This document shows, in pieces, positions 1-9,706 of a DNA stretch of 64,000 nt. Both the position numbers and the translations under genes were made by a program. A model generated the notes under the pieces. The model was not told the origin of the DNA, ran no database searches, and was given only the letters and a program-made list of their open reading frames with translations. This DNA comes from Treponema sp. (GTDB lineage Bacteria > Spirochaetota > Spirochaetia > Treponematales > Breznakiellaceae), in the NCBI GenBank assembly GCA_009787835.1, contig WQSN01000001.1, forward strand, positions 1 to 64,000, read 5' to 3'. Each line of letters starts with the position of its first letter. The stretch's first letter is position 1.

Positions 1-1365
1 ATAACCATACCCGGCGCGGGAAATTTGACTTATAGCGGAAGAACATTCGGAGGCTGGAACACACAGGCTAATGGAGATGGAACCAATTACAACGCTGGAG
101 CAGCATATACTGTTAATGGAGATATTACTTTTTACGCAAAATGGAACATTGACGCTATTGAAACCGGAGTAGTTTTCAATGTGTCAACAACACTTGAATT
201 TACCTCGGCTCTTTCTTCAATACAAAGCAGTTCGCAGGATAATTTTACAATCAATGTAACATCTGACATGAGCCTGGCTCCCCAAAGTTTAACATCAACG
301 TCTTACGCGAATAAAACAATCACAATAAAAGGCAATAACTCATCACGTAAAATTAATCTTTCGAGTAACGGCTCTCTTTTTACTGCTGGAGCAAATGTTG
401 AACTGGTACTGGAAGATATTTTGTTGGAGGGGAGGAATGATAATAACGCATCGCTAGTAAAAGTTAACTCAACTGGAAAGCTGGTTTTGAATAACGGCGG
501 GAAAGTTACGGGGAATACATTTAATACTTCGGTAACTAATACTGGCGGTGCTGGTATTTTTATAGATGAAGGAACTCTTGAAATTGCCGGAGGAGAAGTA
601 TCAGGGAATAAGGTGAATGGGACAATCAGAGGAAATGTATTTGGAGGAGGTATTTACGCAGTTAATAACAGCAACATCTTGATGAGTAATGGAGCGATAA
701 GAAATAATATCTGTACCAATGTCGCATCAGGTGATGGTGTCAATGCTAATGGAGGAGGTATTTCAATTCGAAATAATAGCTATTTTGAGATGATAAATGG
801 AATTATTGAAAACAATAATTTGTTTAGTCAATCAACAAGTATGGCTGGTTCCGTACATGGCGGTGGAGTTTTTATTTATGAATCATCATCATTTATTTTA
901 TTAAATGGAAAAATTAGAAATAATATTATCAGTGCAATATCCAGTAACAATTATGGTGGTGCGGTTGGTGGCGGCGTACTTGTTGATGGTAGTTTTATTA
1001 TGAGCGGCGGGGTTATTAGCGGAAATAGTGTTACTCATTCAATAAATCCTAATAAAGGTTATGGTACTAATGGAATATACCTTGATGGTGCTTATGCAGG
1101 AGGTGTAGCTCCATGGAAGTGGAACGTAATTGTCAACTTCGTTAAAACAGGAGGTATTATTTACGGTAATGATGTTACAGGTAATGATGAAGATGGGTAT
1201 CAGCTTAAAAACACAGCACAAAATGATAATAGCGGACGTGGCAGTGGACACGCAGTTTACTTTGCAAATGATTTAGGTAACTCAAATCCAAGACGCAACA
1301 CCACATCCTACGCAAACAATAACATGGACTCAAGTAAATCCGGTTCTGCGGGCGGCTGGGAGTAA
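1..1365 (+). CDS. InlB-repeat / beta-helix surface protein, 5' end cut by window
   Basis: The reading frame is open from the first base, so only the C-terminal 454 residues are visible. The first ~50 match an InlB B-repeat (Listeria-Bacteroides repeat): a Y-GRTFGGWNT stretch, Asn/Gly-rich middle and an ITFYAKW ending. The rest is a long Asn/Gly/Ser-rich series of short imperfect repeats of the type GGGI-x-I-x-N-S and MSGG-x-I-x-GN, typical of right-handed parallel beta-helix proteins resembling polymorphic outer-membrane or adhesin proteins. Such proteins are normally exported and surface exposed; the signal sequence would lie upstream of the window. The protein ends in a Ser/Gly-rich tail with no clear sorting signal. 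Function beyond surface structure or adhesion cannot be read from the sequence. Confidence 0.75.
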   Translation: MTIPGAGNLTYSGRTFGGWNTQANGDGTNYNAGAAYTVNGDITFYAKWNIDAIETGVVFNVSTTLEFTSALSSIQSSSQDNFTINVTSDMSLAPQSLTSTSYANKTITIKGNNSSRKINLSSNGSLFTAGANVELVLEDILLEGRNDNNASLVKVNSTGKLVLNNGGKVTGNTFNTSVTNTGGAGIFIDEGTLEIAGGEVSGNKVNGTIRGNVFGGGIYAVNNSNILMSNGAIRNNICTNVASGDGVNANGGGISIRNNSYFEMINGIIENNNLFSQSTSMAGSVHGGGVFIYESSSFILLNGKIRNNIISAISSNNYGGAVGGGVLVDGSFIMSGGVISGNSVTHSINPNKGYGTNGIYLDGAYAGGVAPWKWNVIVNFVKTGGIIYGNDVTGNDEDGYQLKNTAQNDNSGRGSGHAVYFANDLGNSNPRRNTTSYANNNMDSSKSGSAGGWE

Positions 1366-1675
1366 AGATAAACATTGTAGCGCAAATGTATTTGATCACT
1401 TTTTTATTTTGTGTTGTTATAGCTGTTAATGTGCGGCTTATACAGCACGGATGACAGTTTATAGAAATTTAATATTAGCGTTTACGCAGCCCGCGTTTAA
1501 TATGTGGTATGTTTTTAAGAATTCCTTGTCTTGCAAAACGAAATTTAGCCTGTCATTTAAAGGATTTAACCGCTCCATGATTATATGATAATAAGGATTT
1601 AAAATATTATCAAGGAAAAAGCTGTGATAATATCTCAGCACTTGAACAGCAATAGTTGATATATTAAAATACAAT
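1366..1675. other. Intergenic region upstream of uxuB
   Basis: About 310 bases with no convincing gene. The 5' two thirds show no recognisable structure. The last 75 bases hold an inverted repeat (ATATTATCA at 1604-1612, TGATAATAT at 1625-1633), a further TGATAAT copy near 1586-1592 and the uxuB promoter, listed separately. Confidence 0.6.
1604..1670 (+). promoter_or_regulatory. uxuB promoter with upstream inverted repeat
   Basis: TTGAAC (1642-1647), a 17-base spacer and TAAAAT (1665-1670) form a good sigma-70-type promoter. Only five bases separate the -10 box from the ATG at 1676, and no Shine-Dalgarno site is present, so the transcript would be leaderless. Immediately upstream of the -35 box lies a perfect 9-bp inverted repeat ATATTATCA/TGATAATAT with a 12-base spacer, a plausible regulator site. 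Confidence 0.6.
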
Positions 1676-3289
1676 ATGCGTTTATCAGATGAAACAATTA
1701 AAGATGTAATTTTCTGGGACAAAGCGAATATTTCACTTCCAGGATTTGATCGCAAGGCGATGATCGCCGCGACAGGCAAGACTCCCCGGTGGATTCATTT
1801 TGGAGCGGGGAATATTTTCCGCGCTTTCCCGGCATCTCTTGCACAGAGCCTTTTAGAAATGGGAATTGAAACAACAGGCATTGTAGTTGCGGAAGGTTAT
1901 GACGGGGAAATAATAGATAAATGTTTTTTACCATTCGATAATTTATGTATACTGGTTACGCTAAAATCAGGCGGAACAACGGATAAAAAAGTAATCGCTT
2001 CTGTCGCTTCATCATTGAGGACGGATAAAAATTGGGCGGAATTAAGGAAAATTTTTATAAATCCTTCCCTGCAGATGGCGAGTTTTACAATTACGGAAAA
2101 AGGATACAATCTTACAGGCAAAAACGGGTCGCTGTTGGCTGACATCAAAGAGGATATTAATTCAGGTCCAGGGGAACCGAATAGTTATCTGGGCCGAATT
2201 GCCGCCCTATGCCATGAGCGTTATGTAAATGGGGCTTACCCTCTCGCTTTGGTAAGCATGGACAATTGTTCGCATAACGGCGATAAGCTTTTTGCCGCCA
2301 TGGAAACATTCGCAAAAGGCTGGACTGAAAAAAACATAACGGACGCGGGTTTTTTAAACTATATCCGCAACCGCAAAAAAGTATCATTTCCGTGGACAAT
2401 GATTGATAAAATTACGCCGCGGCCGGATGAAAGCGTAAGAAAAATGTTAAACGAAACCGGCATTGAGGACATGCAGGACATTGTTACGGAGAAAAACACA
2501 TATATCGCTCCTTATGTAAACGCTGAAGAAACACAGTACCTTGTAATGGAAGACGCTTTTCCAAACGGCAGACCCGCATTGGATAAAGCAGGCGTGCTTT
2601 TTACAGACAGGGAGACAGTAGACAAGGTTGAAAAAATGAAAGTCGGCACATGCCTTAACCCTCTGCATACAGCTCTCGCCGTTTTTGGATGTCTGCTTGG
2701 ATTTAAAAGGATCAGCGATGAAATGAAAGATCCTGATTTACTGAAACTTGCCGAAGGAATAGGCCGCCGCGAGGGTATGCCTGTTGTAATTGATCCAGGG
2801 ATTATAGAGCCTGATAAATTTCTTGATCAGGTAATAAATGTGCGTCTTGTAAATCCTTTTTTACCTGATACACCGCAGCGAATAGCGACAGATACATCGC
2901 AAAAAATTCCGGCGCGTTTTGGCGGAACCCTAATTGCCTATAAAGAGAGCGGAAAAATTTTACAGGATTTAAAATTGATTCCTTTGGTTTTCGCGGGCTG
3001 GCTTCGTTATCTTTTGGGTTATGATGACGAAGGAAACCCAATGAATGTGAGTCCGGATCCTTTATATGAAAATTTAAAAGCCGGTCTTGATGGAATTATT
3101 TTCGGGCAAATCATTATTGAAAAAACTTTTATTCACAGTAAACTTAAACCTTTGCTTTCCAATTCTTCCCTGTTCGGCCTTGATCTTTACGAAGCCGGTC
3201 TCGCAGAAAAGGTAGAAAATTACTTTTCTATGATGATATCAGATCGCGGAGCGGTAAGAAAAATTCTGTCAATAATTGTTAATGAGTAA
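1676..3289 (+). CDS. uxuB: D-mannonate oxidoreductase (fructuronate reductase), mannitol dehydrogenase family
   Basis: The 537-residue product is a polyol-specific long-chain dehydrogenase that would interconvert D-fructuronate and D-mannonate with NAD(H) in the cytoplasm. The Rossmann region begins near residue 39 (HFGAGNIFRAF). SMDNCSHNGDK near residue 195 is the family signature. K322-VGTCL-N328-PL-H331 resembles the catalytic K-x(4)-N-xx-H motif with one extra residue between K and N. Length fits the larger UxuB/UxaB members. Altronate/tagaturonate specificity (UxaB) cannot be excluded by sequence reading, but a UxaE epimerase at 31952 makes fructuronate the logical substrate. The gene is monocistronic and converges on the E1 gene. 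The ATG lies directly after the promoter and lacks an SD. Confidence 0.85.
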   Translation: MRLSDETIKDVIFWDKANISLPGFDRKAMIAATGKTPRWIHFGAGNIFRAFPASLAQSLLEMGIETTGIVVAEGYDGEIIDKCFLPFDNLCILVTLKSGGTTDKKVIASVASSLRTDKNWAELRKIFINPSLQMASFTITEKGYNLTGKNGSLLADIKEDINSGPGEPNSYLGRIAALCHERYVNGAYPLALVSMDNCSHNGDKLFAAMETFAKGWTEKNITDAGFLNYIRNRKKVSFPWTMIDKITPRPDESVRKMLNETGIEDMQDIVTEKNTYIAPYVNAEETQYLVMEDAFPNGRPALDKAGVLFTDRETVDKVEKMKVGTCLNPLHTALAVFGCLLGFKRISDEMKDPDLLKLAEGIGRREGMPVVIDPGIIEPDKFLDQVINVRLVNPFLPDTPQRIATDTSQKIPARFGGTLIAYKESGKILQDLKLIPLVFAGWLRYLLGYDDEGNPMNVSPDPLYENLKAGLDGIIFGQIIIEKTFIHSKLKPLLSNSSLFGLDLYEAGLAEKVENYFSMMISDRGAVRKILSIIVNE

Positions 3290-3336
3290 TAAGTTATATA
3301 CTAATCCCGCGGGAACTTCTTTTTACTGTAAATTTC

Positions 3337-5808
3337 CTAAACACCCAATCTGTTCTTTCTCATTATCTCGCCTGTAGTTTGCACAGTAACGGCATTATAA
3401 TCCGGCAGCGGGAGGATGCGTTCATGAATTGTGTCGATGATCCAGTCAATCTGCGGGAAGTAGAGGTGTTCCACCTCGGCGGCCGGGGTGATCCAGTTGC
3501 GGCTTCCTACAACAGACACAGGTGCGTCAAGATGATCAAACGCTAGAGTCTGAATATTACTCGCAACTGTATGAAGGAAAGAGCCGCGCTCGCACGAGTC
3601 GCTTGCGAGCAGAAGCTTTCCTGTCTTCTTTACAGATTCAACTATCATTTCGTAATTCAGCGGATTTATAAAACGCAGATCAATTACTTCTGCGGAAAGA
3701 TTGAACTGGTTTTCAAGCCTTTTCGCCGCTTCAATTGCAGGATAGAGAGTCGCGCCGATTGTAGCGATTGTTAAATCATTTCCCTGTTTGCGTATAACGG
3801 GTTCTCCTTCAGGCACTTCGTAATACCCCTGAGGAACGCCGTCCTTTTCAAATTGTTCACTGATGTCGTAAAGAAGCTGGCTTTCATAAAATATAACGGG
3901 ATCAGTGCCGCGCAGGGCCAGATTTAACATGCCTTTCGCGTCGTATGGAGTGGCGGGGAAGTATGATTTTAAACCCGGAATGTGAGCGGTTATAGCCGAC
4001 CAGTCCTGGCTGTGCTGTGCTCCGTATTTATTACCTACAGAAACGCGCACTACAAGCGGCATTTTTAAAAGCCCCGCTGACATTGCCTGCCACTTGGAAG
4101 CCTGGTTAAATATTTCGTCTCCGGCTCTTCCCATAAAATCGCAGTACATCAGTTCCACTACGGCCCTACCTCCCGATAGCGCGTAACCGACGCCTGAGCC
4201 GACTATAGCCCCTTCGGATATCGGACTGTTGAAGAGCCTGTTATACGGAAGAAGTTCGGAAAGCCCTCGGTAGACGGCGAACGCGCCGCCCCAGTCGCGG
4301 TTTTCTTCGCCCCATGCTGCCATTGTCGGGTCGATTGTAAAGCGGTGAAGCAGCGCCTCAAACAGCGCGTCACGGTACTGGAACGCCCTGTTCCTGGATA
4401 CCGGTTTTCCTTCCGCGTCGAAACCATAGCGGAGCCTGTCAGCGAGAGCTTTAACCCTTGGATTATCTGCAACTGGCTGCGCCAGCTCCGCTTCGCGGCT
4501 GTCAAGTTTTTCAGCCCTGCCGTTTGAATACATAACAGATTCTATAAACGCTCCGCCGCAGCGCGCGGAGATTTCATCGTTAACCGCAAGTTTTACAACT
4601 TCAGTCAGCCTGATTTTTATTGTTTCACGTAACGCGTCAAGTTCTGATTTGCCTGCTGCTTTATTCTCGACAAGATACGCGCCGTATTCCTGGATTGAGT
4701 CCGCTTCCTGCCAGAGTTTTATTTCTTCGGGCGTCCTGTAACTTGAAGCGTCGGAAGGGGAGTGGCCTGAAATCCGGTAGGTAAGAGTGTCAAGAAGCGC
4801 CGGTCCTTTCCCTTCAAGAAGTATGGCCTTCTTCCGGCTAATCGCGTCTGCTACAGCAAGCGGATTGTAGCCGTCCACCCGTTCTGAATGCATATTGTCA
4901 GGGTTAACGCCAGCGCCTACGCGCGCCATAATGCCGTACCCCATCGTTTCTCCGGAAGTCTGTCCGCCCATGCCGTAAAAATTGTTAAAGAAATTAAAGA
5001 GAATTGGAGGCGCTCCTCCGGCTTCTTTGGACCAAAGATTACGGTACTGATCCATTGCGCTTAACATCATCGCTTCCCACACGGGACCGCAGCCCATGGA
5101 AGCGTCGCCGATATTAGCGATTACAATGCCCGGTTTGCGGTTTATGCGCTTGTAAAGAGCGCTGCCTGCTGCTATGTCCGCCGAGCCTCCTACAATGGCG
5201 TTATTTGGCATGGAGCCAAAGGGCGTGAAAAATGCGTGCATGGAACCGCCAAGCCCCCGGTTAAATCCCGCCCTTCGGGCGAATATTTCACCTAATGTTC
5301 CGTACAGAACAAAATTTTCACCCAGATCGCGCATGGTTTTATGGGGAATCTTTTCGGCGATACTGAGCGTTTCGCCGTCAAGGTAACTTTTCATTACAGC
5401 TTCAAGGCGCTTCTGCCCGTAGGCGCTCTGCGTATATTGCCATAAAGCCGAGAAACATTTGGCTATTATTTCGCCGTGACTACGATGGCTGCCGAAAATG
5501 TAATCATCTATGGTCAGGTTAACGCACTGTCCGACCGCTGACGCTTCCTGTCCCATGGAAAGATGAGCAGGTCCTTTATGGTGATAATTTATACCGTTCC
5601 ATGTCCCCTGAGTTTTAAAGGAATTCAGCATGGATTCAAATTCGCGGATTACAGACATGTCGTACCAAATCTGAATGAGCCTCTCTTTTCCGTAAAGCTC
5701 AACCTCTTTTTTAAAATCAGGTTTATACTGATTAACCGGTATGTCCTTTATTTTTAGCATCTGCGGCTTACGCACTTCTTTTGGATCAATTAATATTGAT
5801 TTAGGCAT
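3337..5808 (-). CDS. 2-oxo acid dehydrogenase E1, fused alpha and beta subunits
   Basis: The 823-residue thiamine diphosphate enzyme carries both E1 subunits on one chain. Residues ~40-440 are E1-alpha: SHRSHGE near 107-113, GGSMHAF near 187-193 and the ThDP/Mg motif starting GDASMG at 234 and closing with Asn near 272-275. Residues ~480-820 are E1-beta: [11 protein letters not shown], then [19 protein letters not shown], a transketolase-like pyrimidine region and the C-terminal domain. It would decarboxylate a 2-oxo acid and acylate the lipoyl group of the E2 encoded at 7336-8772. Pyruvate, acetoin or a branched-chain acid cannot be distinguished. It is the last gene of the operon deoR-E2-E3-E1. 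The ATG has an AAGGAG site 8 bases upstream. Confidence 0.85.
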   Translation of the reverse strand: MPKSILIDPKEVRKPQMLKIKDIPVNQYKPDFKKEVELYGKERLIQIWYDMSVIREFESMLNSFKTQGTWNGINYHHKGPAHLSMGQEASAVGQCVNLTIDDYIFGSHRSHGEIIAKCFSALWQYTQSAYGQKRLEAVMKSYLDGETLSIAEKIPHKTMRDLGENFVLYGTLGEIFARRAGFNRGLGGSMHAFFTPFGSMPNNAIVGGSADIAAGSALYKRINRKPGIVIANIGDASMGCGPVWEAMMLSAMDQYRNLWSKEAGGAPPILFNFFNNFYGMGGQTSGETMGYGIMARVGAGVNPDNMHSERVDGYNPLAVADAISRKKAILLEGKGPALLDTLTYRISGHSPSDASSYRTPEEIKLWQEADSIQEYGAYLVENKAAGKSELDALRETIKIRLTEVVKLAVNDEISARCGGAFIESVMYSNGRAEKLDSREAELAQPVADNPRVKALADRLRYGFDAEGKPVSRNRAFQYRDALFEALLHRFTIDPTMAAWGEENRDWGGAFAVYRGLSELLPYNRLFNSPISEGAIVGSGVGYALSGGRAVVELMYCDFMGRAGDEIFNQASKWQAMSAGLLKMPLVVRVSVGNKYGAQHSQDWSAITAHIPGLKSYFPATPYDAKGMLNLALRGTDPVIFYESQLLYDISEQFEKDGVPQGYYEVPEGEPVIRKQGNDLTIATIGATLYPAIEAAKRLENQFNLSAEVIDLRFINPLNYEMIVESVKKTGKLLLASDSCERGSFLHTVASNIQTLAFDHLDAPVSVVGSRNWITPAAEVEHLYFPQIDWIIDTIHERILPLPDYNAVTVQTTGEIMRKNRLGV

Positions 5809-5882
5809 TTAATTCTCCTTGAATATTTAAATATTTTTCAGTAAAACTTTCATATAACATTTATTTTTATTTCCTTTTTTTT

Positions 5883-7289
5883 TCACATTTCCCAGACAAC
5901 ATCGCGGATAAGTTCGCTTACTGTAGGATGCGGGAAGATTAACTGTTTTACTTCGTCAATGCGGAATTCCTGCTCAATGAGGGCCGCGCCTCCCCATATA
6001 AACTCAGGCGCGTAAGCGCCAACGGCGTGTATGCCCAAAATGCGGCGGTTAAAAGCGTCGGCTATTACCTTAACCGCTCCGGTTCCCGAAAAGGTATTTT
6101 CCGCTGCAAAGCGGCCTGATAATTTCATTGGCAGGTTTGCTTTAATTATTTCAATACCTTTGACCGCGGCTTCCTGTTCCGTAATGCCCACTCCAGCGGC
6201 TTCCGTGATTCCGTAAACCGCCCAGGGTATCGCGTTGTAGCGCATCCTGTCCTGGGTTACGTGATAATTTTTTTCACCGGGATTTAATGTCTGAAGAATG
6301 TCAGATGACGCGACTTCACCCATGCGGTACGCGCTGTGCGCAAGAAGGCTTTTTCCAGTAACATCGCCTGCGGCCCAGATACGGGGAATATTAGTCCTCA
6401 TCCTGTCATCAACCGCGACGCCTTTCACGCTTGTATCAATGCCAGCCGTTTTCGCTCCCCATGTATCGGTGACAGGGCGGCGGCCTGCCGCCACCAGAAC
6501 AAGATCGGCTTCCTGTTTTTCCAGTTTTTTTTCTTTAGTCGTGAAAAAAACATCAGCGCCGTCAATTTTCTCTACTTTGCATCCAAGCTTAAAATTAACG
6601 TCCCTTAATGAGCGGCGCAGGACAGGTGAATGTTCCTTGTCCATAAAAGGAATAATTTCGTCCATCAGTTCAATAACTGTCACCTGGCAGCCCAGCGCTG
6701 AAAACAGACCCGCAAACTCAATGCCGATAACTCCGCCGCCGATGATTGTCAGCCACTTTGGCAGATTTTCTGTCGCAAGCAAAACAGATGAATCTGATGC
6801 GAAAGGATTGTCTTTAGCCCCTGGAATCGGCGGGATTAACGGAACAGAGCCCGCGCAGACAAGAACTGTTTTTCCCTTATACTCAGATGTTTGTCCGTCA
6901 TGTGAAACCGATTTTACTACAGCGGGTTTTTCACCCGAAGGCGGCGCGATAATTTCTCCCCTTCCGTTAATTGTTTCAACGCCGAAGCGTTTCATTTTCC
7001 CTTCAATTCCGCCGCGGAGTTTTGTAACTACTTCTGTTTTCCAGTTCTGAATGGCGTTCCAGTCATATGTTACCCGCTGAACCTTTACGCCGAATTTTTC
7101 CATTTCTTTGGCGTGAACATAAAGTTTCACGGAGTTAAGCAATGTCTTTGTTGGAATACAACCGGCGTTAAGGCATGTTCCGCCCAATTGATGTTCCTCG
7201 ATTAATAAAACTTTTTTCTTTGAATGACCAAGACGTTCCGCCGCCATATACCCGGCAGGCCCTCCGCCAATAATTATTGTATCAAACAT
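5883..7289 (-). CDS. lpdA: Dihydrolipoyl dehydrogenase (E3)
   Basis: This 468-residue FAD flavoprotein disulfide oxidoreductase would reoxidise the dihydrolipoyl arm of E2 using NAD+. An FAD-binding GGGPAG lies at residues 8-13. The redox-active pair C39/C44 sits in GGTCLNAGCIPTK. A second nucleotide-binding GGGVIGIEFAG lies mid-protein, followed by the AAGDV FAD motif. The C-terminal catalytic H454-P-T-V-S-E459 motif completes the set expected for an active enzyme. The gene lies 46 bases after the E2 gene and 74 before the E1 gene on the same strand, with an AGGAG site before its ATG, so it belongs to the same complex. Confidence 0.93.
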   Translation of the reverse strand: MFDTIIIGGGPAGYMAAERLGHSKKKVLLIEEHQLGGTCLNAGCIPTKTLLNSVKLYVHAKEMEKFGVKVQRVTYDWNAIQNWKTEVVTKLRGGIEGKMKRFGVETINGRGEIIAPPSGEKPAVVKSVSHDGQTSEYKGKTVLVCAGSVPLIPPIPGAKDNPFASDSSVLLATENLPKWLTIIGGGVIGIEFAGLFSALGCQVTVIELMDEIIPFMDKEHSPVLRRSLRDVNFKLGCKVEKIDGADVFFTTKEKKLEKQEADLVLVAAGRRPVTDTWGAKTAGIDTSVKGVAVDDRMRTNIPRIWAAGDVTGKSLLAHSAYRMGEVASSDILQTLNPGEKNYHVTQDRMRYNAIPWAVYGITEAAGVGITEQEAAVKGIEIIKANLPMKLSGRFAAENTFSGTGAVKVIADAFNRRILGIHAVGAYAPEFIWGGAALIEQEFRIDEVKQLIFPHPTVSELIRDVVWEM

Positions 7290-7335
7290 ATATACTCCTG
7301 AAACAAAACATCGAATTAATATACGCTCATTTTAA

Positions 7336-8772
7336 TCATCCTGCCGCCAGCAGCAGATCTATATCCTTAACTGCGTCGCATAACGCTTTCAGGAAACGCG
7401 CGGCCGGAGCGCCGTCTACCGCCTGATGATCAATTGTAAGACTGAAGCCGATATGAGGCTCAAAAACTGCATTGCAGCAGCCGCAATCGCCATTATCATT
7501 TTCCGCGGCGACGGGTTTCAGTTCAATGCCGCAAACGCCAAGGATGGCGACTTCGGGTACGTTAAGCACCGGAGTAAAACCTGTTATGCCAAGGCTGCCA
7601 AGGTTAGAGACTGAAAAGGTAGAGCCTGAAATTTCTTCAGGTTTCGCGGAGCCGTTCTGGCATGATAACGAGAGCCTTTTTGCCTCTGCTGAAATCTGAA
7701 CCAGCGAAAGCTGGTTTGCATTGCGTATAACGGGAACCATTAAACCGCGCGGGGTGTCAACAGCCATCCCAAGATGAACATTGCTGAAAGTTTTTATTTT
7801 ATCGCCTGTTTTATGGGAGTTCATATAGCTGTAACGCGTTAAAACGCGCGAAACGGCGAAGAGGATCAGATCGTTCACAGTAATTTTGCATAAAACCGGT
7901 TCAGAGAACAGACTGTATGAAGCCTTTATTCTCTCCCGCAATTCATTGAGCCTTAAAACAGAAGCCGATGCGTTTAACGTAAACTGCGCGGTTTCAGAGA
8001 GTGATTTATGCATGCGGTCAGATATGATCTTTCGGATTCCTGTAACGGGAACTTCAGTAAACGGAGCGCTGGAAACGGGAAGCGGGGGAGGGGGAGATGC
8101 AGGTTTTTTAATAATATCTTCCGCTGTTACCTTTCCTACAAAACCTGTGCCTTTTTGAGGAATTGTTCCGTCCGCCGCTTTAGCGGCTGCAGTGAGCGCC
8201 GGCCTGTTCTCAATGGCGGCTAACACATCGCGCTCCATTATTCTTCCCGCAGGGCCTGAACCCTGTAGTGCTTCTTTTGGCACAGCTTCCTTGTCCGCCA
8301 GATTTTTCGCCCTTGGGGAAATAGTCTGCGTGTTGGGAGCGGGAGGCTGTGTTTGCAGAACAGGGATTGATGTATTGTGAACTTGCGGCCTGGAACCTGG
8401 AGCCGGGACAGCGGAAGCGAGGGATTGAATACCCGGAGTATCATTTTTGGTTTGCGTCAGGTTTTCTCGCTTGATACCAGGCTCTATGCTTGCGGTTTTC
8501 GGCTCCCTGTTATCCAATCCCAGTTTCCAATTTTCACCTTCTTCTCCAATAACAGCAATTGGTTCCAAAACAGGTACATCATCGCCTGCCGGATGCAGAA
8601 TTTTTAAAATTTTCCCGGACGCTCCGGCTGGAATTTCAAAAGAAGCCTTGTCTGTTTCAACTTCACATACTACGGTCTCCGATGACACGCTTTCGCCTTC
8701 ATTTACTTTCCAGTCTGTAATGATACAGGATTCAACTGTGTTACCCTGACGGGGCATAATTAAAACATGCAT
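7336..8772 (-). CDS. Dihydrolipoamide acyltransferase (E2) with two E3-binding-like modules
   Basis: The 478-residue E2 core has a single N-terminal lipoyl domain (residues 1-80, lipoyl lysine K42 in ETDKASF) and a Pro/Thr-rich linker. A peripheral-subunit-binding domain follows near 150-190 (GSGPAGRIMERDV). A second, shorter copy of the same type comes immediately after (GTGFVGKVTAEDI, ~205-225). Another Pro-rich linker leads to the acyltransferase domain from ~245. The catalytic D448-H449-x3-D453-G (DHQAVDG) is intact. It would pass an acyl group from lipoate to CoA at the centre of the cytoplasmic complex. The gene lies between deoR and lpdA on the minus strand. The acyl specificity is not evident. 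Confidence 0.88.
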   Translation of the reverse strand: MHVLIMPRQGNTVESCIITDWKVNEGESVSSETVVCEVETDKASFEIPAGASGKILKILHPAGDDVPVLEPIAVIGEEGENWKLGLDNREPKTASIEPGIKRENLTQTKNDTPGIQSLASAVPAPGSRPQVHNTSIPVLQTQPPAPNTQTISPRAKNLADKEAVPKEALQGSGPAGRIMERDVLAAIENRPALTAAAKAADGTIPQKGTGFVGKVTAEDIIKKPASPPPPLPVSSAPFTEVPVTGIRKIISDRMHKSLSETAQFTLNASASVLRLNELRERIKASYSLFSEPVLCKITVNDLILFAVSRVLTRYSYMNSHKTGDKIKTFSNVHLGMAVDTPRGLMVPVIRNANQLSLVQISAEAKRLSLSCQNGSAKPEEISGSTFSVSNLGSLGITGFTPVLNVPEVAILGVCGIELKPVAAENDNGDCGCCNAVFEPHIGFSLTIDHQAVDGAPAARFLKALCDAVKDIDLLLAAG

Positions 8773-8789
8773 AGTATCTCCTTTTGGTT

Positions 8790-9545
8790 TTATGCTTTAT
8801 TTATTTTTATTCCTGCTTCAAGCAGGTCCTTTTCAGCATTATTCTCAAGATCATTATCTGTTAAAATAATATTCATAGCGGATAACGGCAGTACATTTGC
8901 AAAACCTGTTTTGCCGTACTTGCTGGAATCTGCGACCAGAATTGTTGTATGCGCGTGCGCTTTCATCGCCTTTACAATTTCAGCGCCTTCCATAAGGTGA
9001 GTTGTCATTCCGCGTTCAAGAGAAAATCCGTCTGTGCCGACAAAGGCAAGGCGCACATTGAGACGCTCAATTGTTTCAAGAGCGATAGGCCCTACAAGCG
9101 ATTCTGTAGACCTTCTGAACTCGCCGCCTGTCATCGTTATCTGCAGATGCGGATACATTCTGGCGTAGGAAAACACAAGCGTCGAATTTGTTACAATATG
9201 AATGTCTCGCTTTTCGGCAAGATAACGCGCAATTAAAGCGGTTGTAGTTCCCGCTTCAATCATAATGACATCGCCGTCCTCTACAAGTTTTGCCGCGGCT
9301 TTCGCGATTGCGTTTTTCCGTTCCGGAAACACCTTTTGTCTTTCAAGAATATTTCTGTGAATTGCAGCGGCGGCCCCTCCCCATTTCCTGTTTATCCAGC
9401 CCTTGTCTTCAAGCCCTTTTAAATCTCCCCTGATCGTTACTTCAGAAAGCCCTAAATCACGCGCCAGCTCTCCGACAGAAACCGAGCCTTCAGAAGACAG
9501 GCGGTCAAGGATTAAACGTTCACGATCACGAAGCTCTATGCTCAA
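8790..9545 (-). CDS. DeoR-family transcriptional regulator
   Basis: About 251 residues. The N-terminal winged helix (RERLILDRLSSEGSVSVGELARDLGLSEVTIRGDL, split over two helices) is typical of DeoR/GlpR. The C-terminal sugar-phosphate-sensing domain carries EAGTTT and FVGTDGF motifs. TTG at 9545 was chosen because AAAGGA lies 9 bases upstream and the N-terminus then matches the family; a longer frame begins at TTG 9578. It is the first gene of the E2-E3-E1 operon, 17 bases from E2, and faces the PHP/SDR pair, so it probably controls both sides of the divergon in response to a phosphorylated sugar or polyol. That role is inferred from position. Confidence 0.85.
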   Translation of the reverse strand: MSIELRDRERLILDRLSSEGSVSVGELARDLGLSEVTIRGDLKGLEDKGWINRKWGGAAAAIHRNILERQKVFPERKNAIAKAAAKLVEDGDVIMIEAGTTTALIARYLAEKRDIHIVTNSTLVFSYARMYPHLQITMTGGEFRRSTESLVGPIALETIERLNVRLAFVGTDGFSLERGMTTHLMEGAEIVKAMKAHAHTTILVADSSKYGKTGFANVLPLSAMNIILTDNDLENNAEKDLLEAGIKINKA

Positions 9546-9579
9546 TTTCAAAATTCCTTTTGATTGAGGCTGCTCCAAA

Positions 9580-9607
9580 ATTATTTAAAGTTTTAGAATA
9601 GCCTCAA
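9580..9607 (-). promoter_or_regulatory. Putative promoter of deoR-E2-E3-E1
   Basis: On the minus strand, TTGAGG (9607-9602), a 16-base spacer and AATAAT (9585-9580) would give a start near 9573 and a short leader that contains the AAAGGA site used by the TTG at 9545. Confidence 0.4.
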
Positions 9608-9671
9608 TTTACTTTCGATTTCCTTTCAATTATATATTGTATATAAATATATGGCAAGTGTTTTATTATAC

Positions 9672-9700
9672 TTGCGAAAGGATTTTAAATCAGATACTAT
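9672..9700 (+). promoter_or_regulatory. Promoter of the PHP-SDR pair (leaderless)
   Basis: TTGCGA (9672-9677), a 17-base spacer and TACTAT (9695-9700). The ATG of the PHP gene follows six bases later, so transcription would start at or beside the start codon. There is no SD in the usual window. Confidence 0.55.
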
Positions 9701-9706
9701 ATAGGC

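Noticed and set aside
1459-1779. Minus-strand reading frame of 106 residues before and across the uxuB start
   Set aside because: It overlaps the uxuB promoter and 5' end, shows no family motif and has no ribosome site; the well-supported gene is on the other strand.
3290-3336. CCCGCGGG palindrome with a nearby T-run as an intrinsic terminator between uxuB and the E1 gene
   Set aside because: The palindrome has no loop and the outer AAGTT/AACTT arms are too weak to support a terminator call.
6298-7050. Plus-strand frame of 250 residues
   Set aside because: It lies wholly opposite the dihydrolipoyl dehydrogenase gene and has low-complexity Ser/Pro/Thr composition, a codon-bias shadow.
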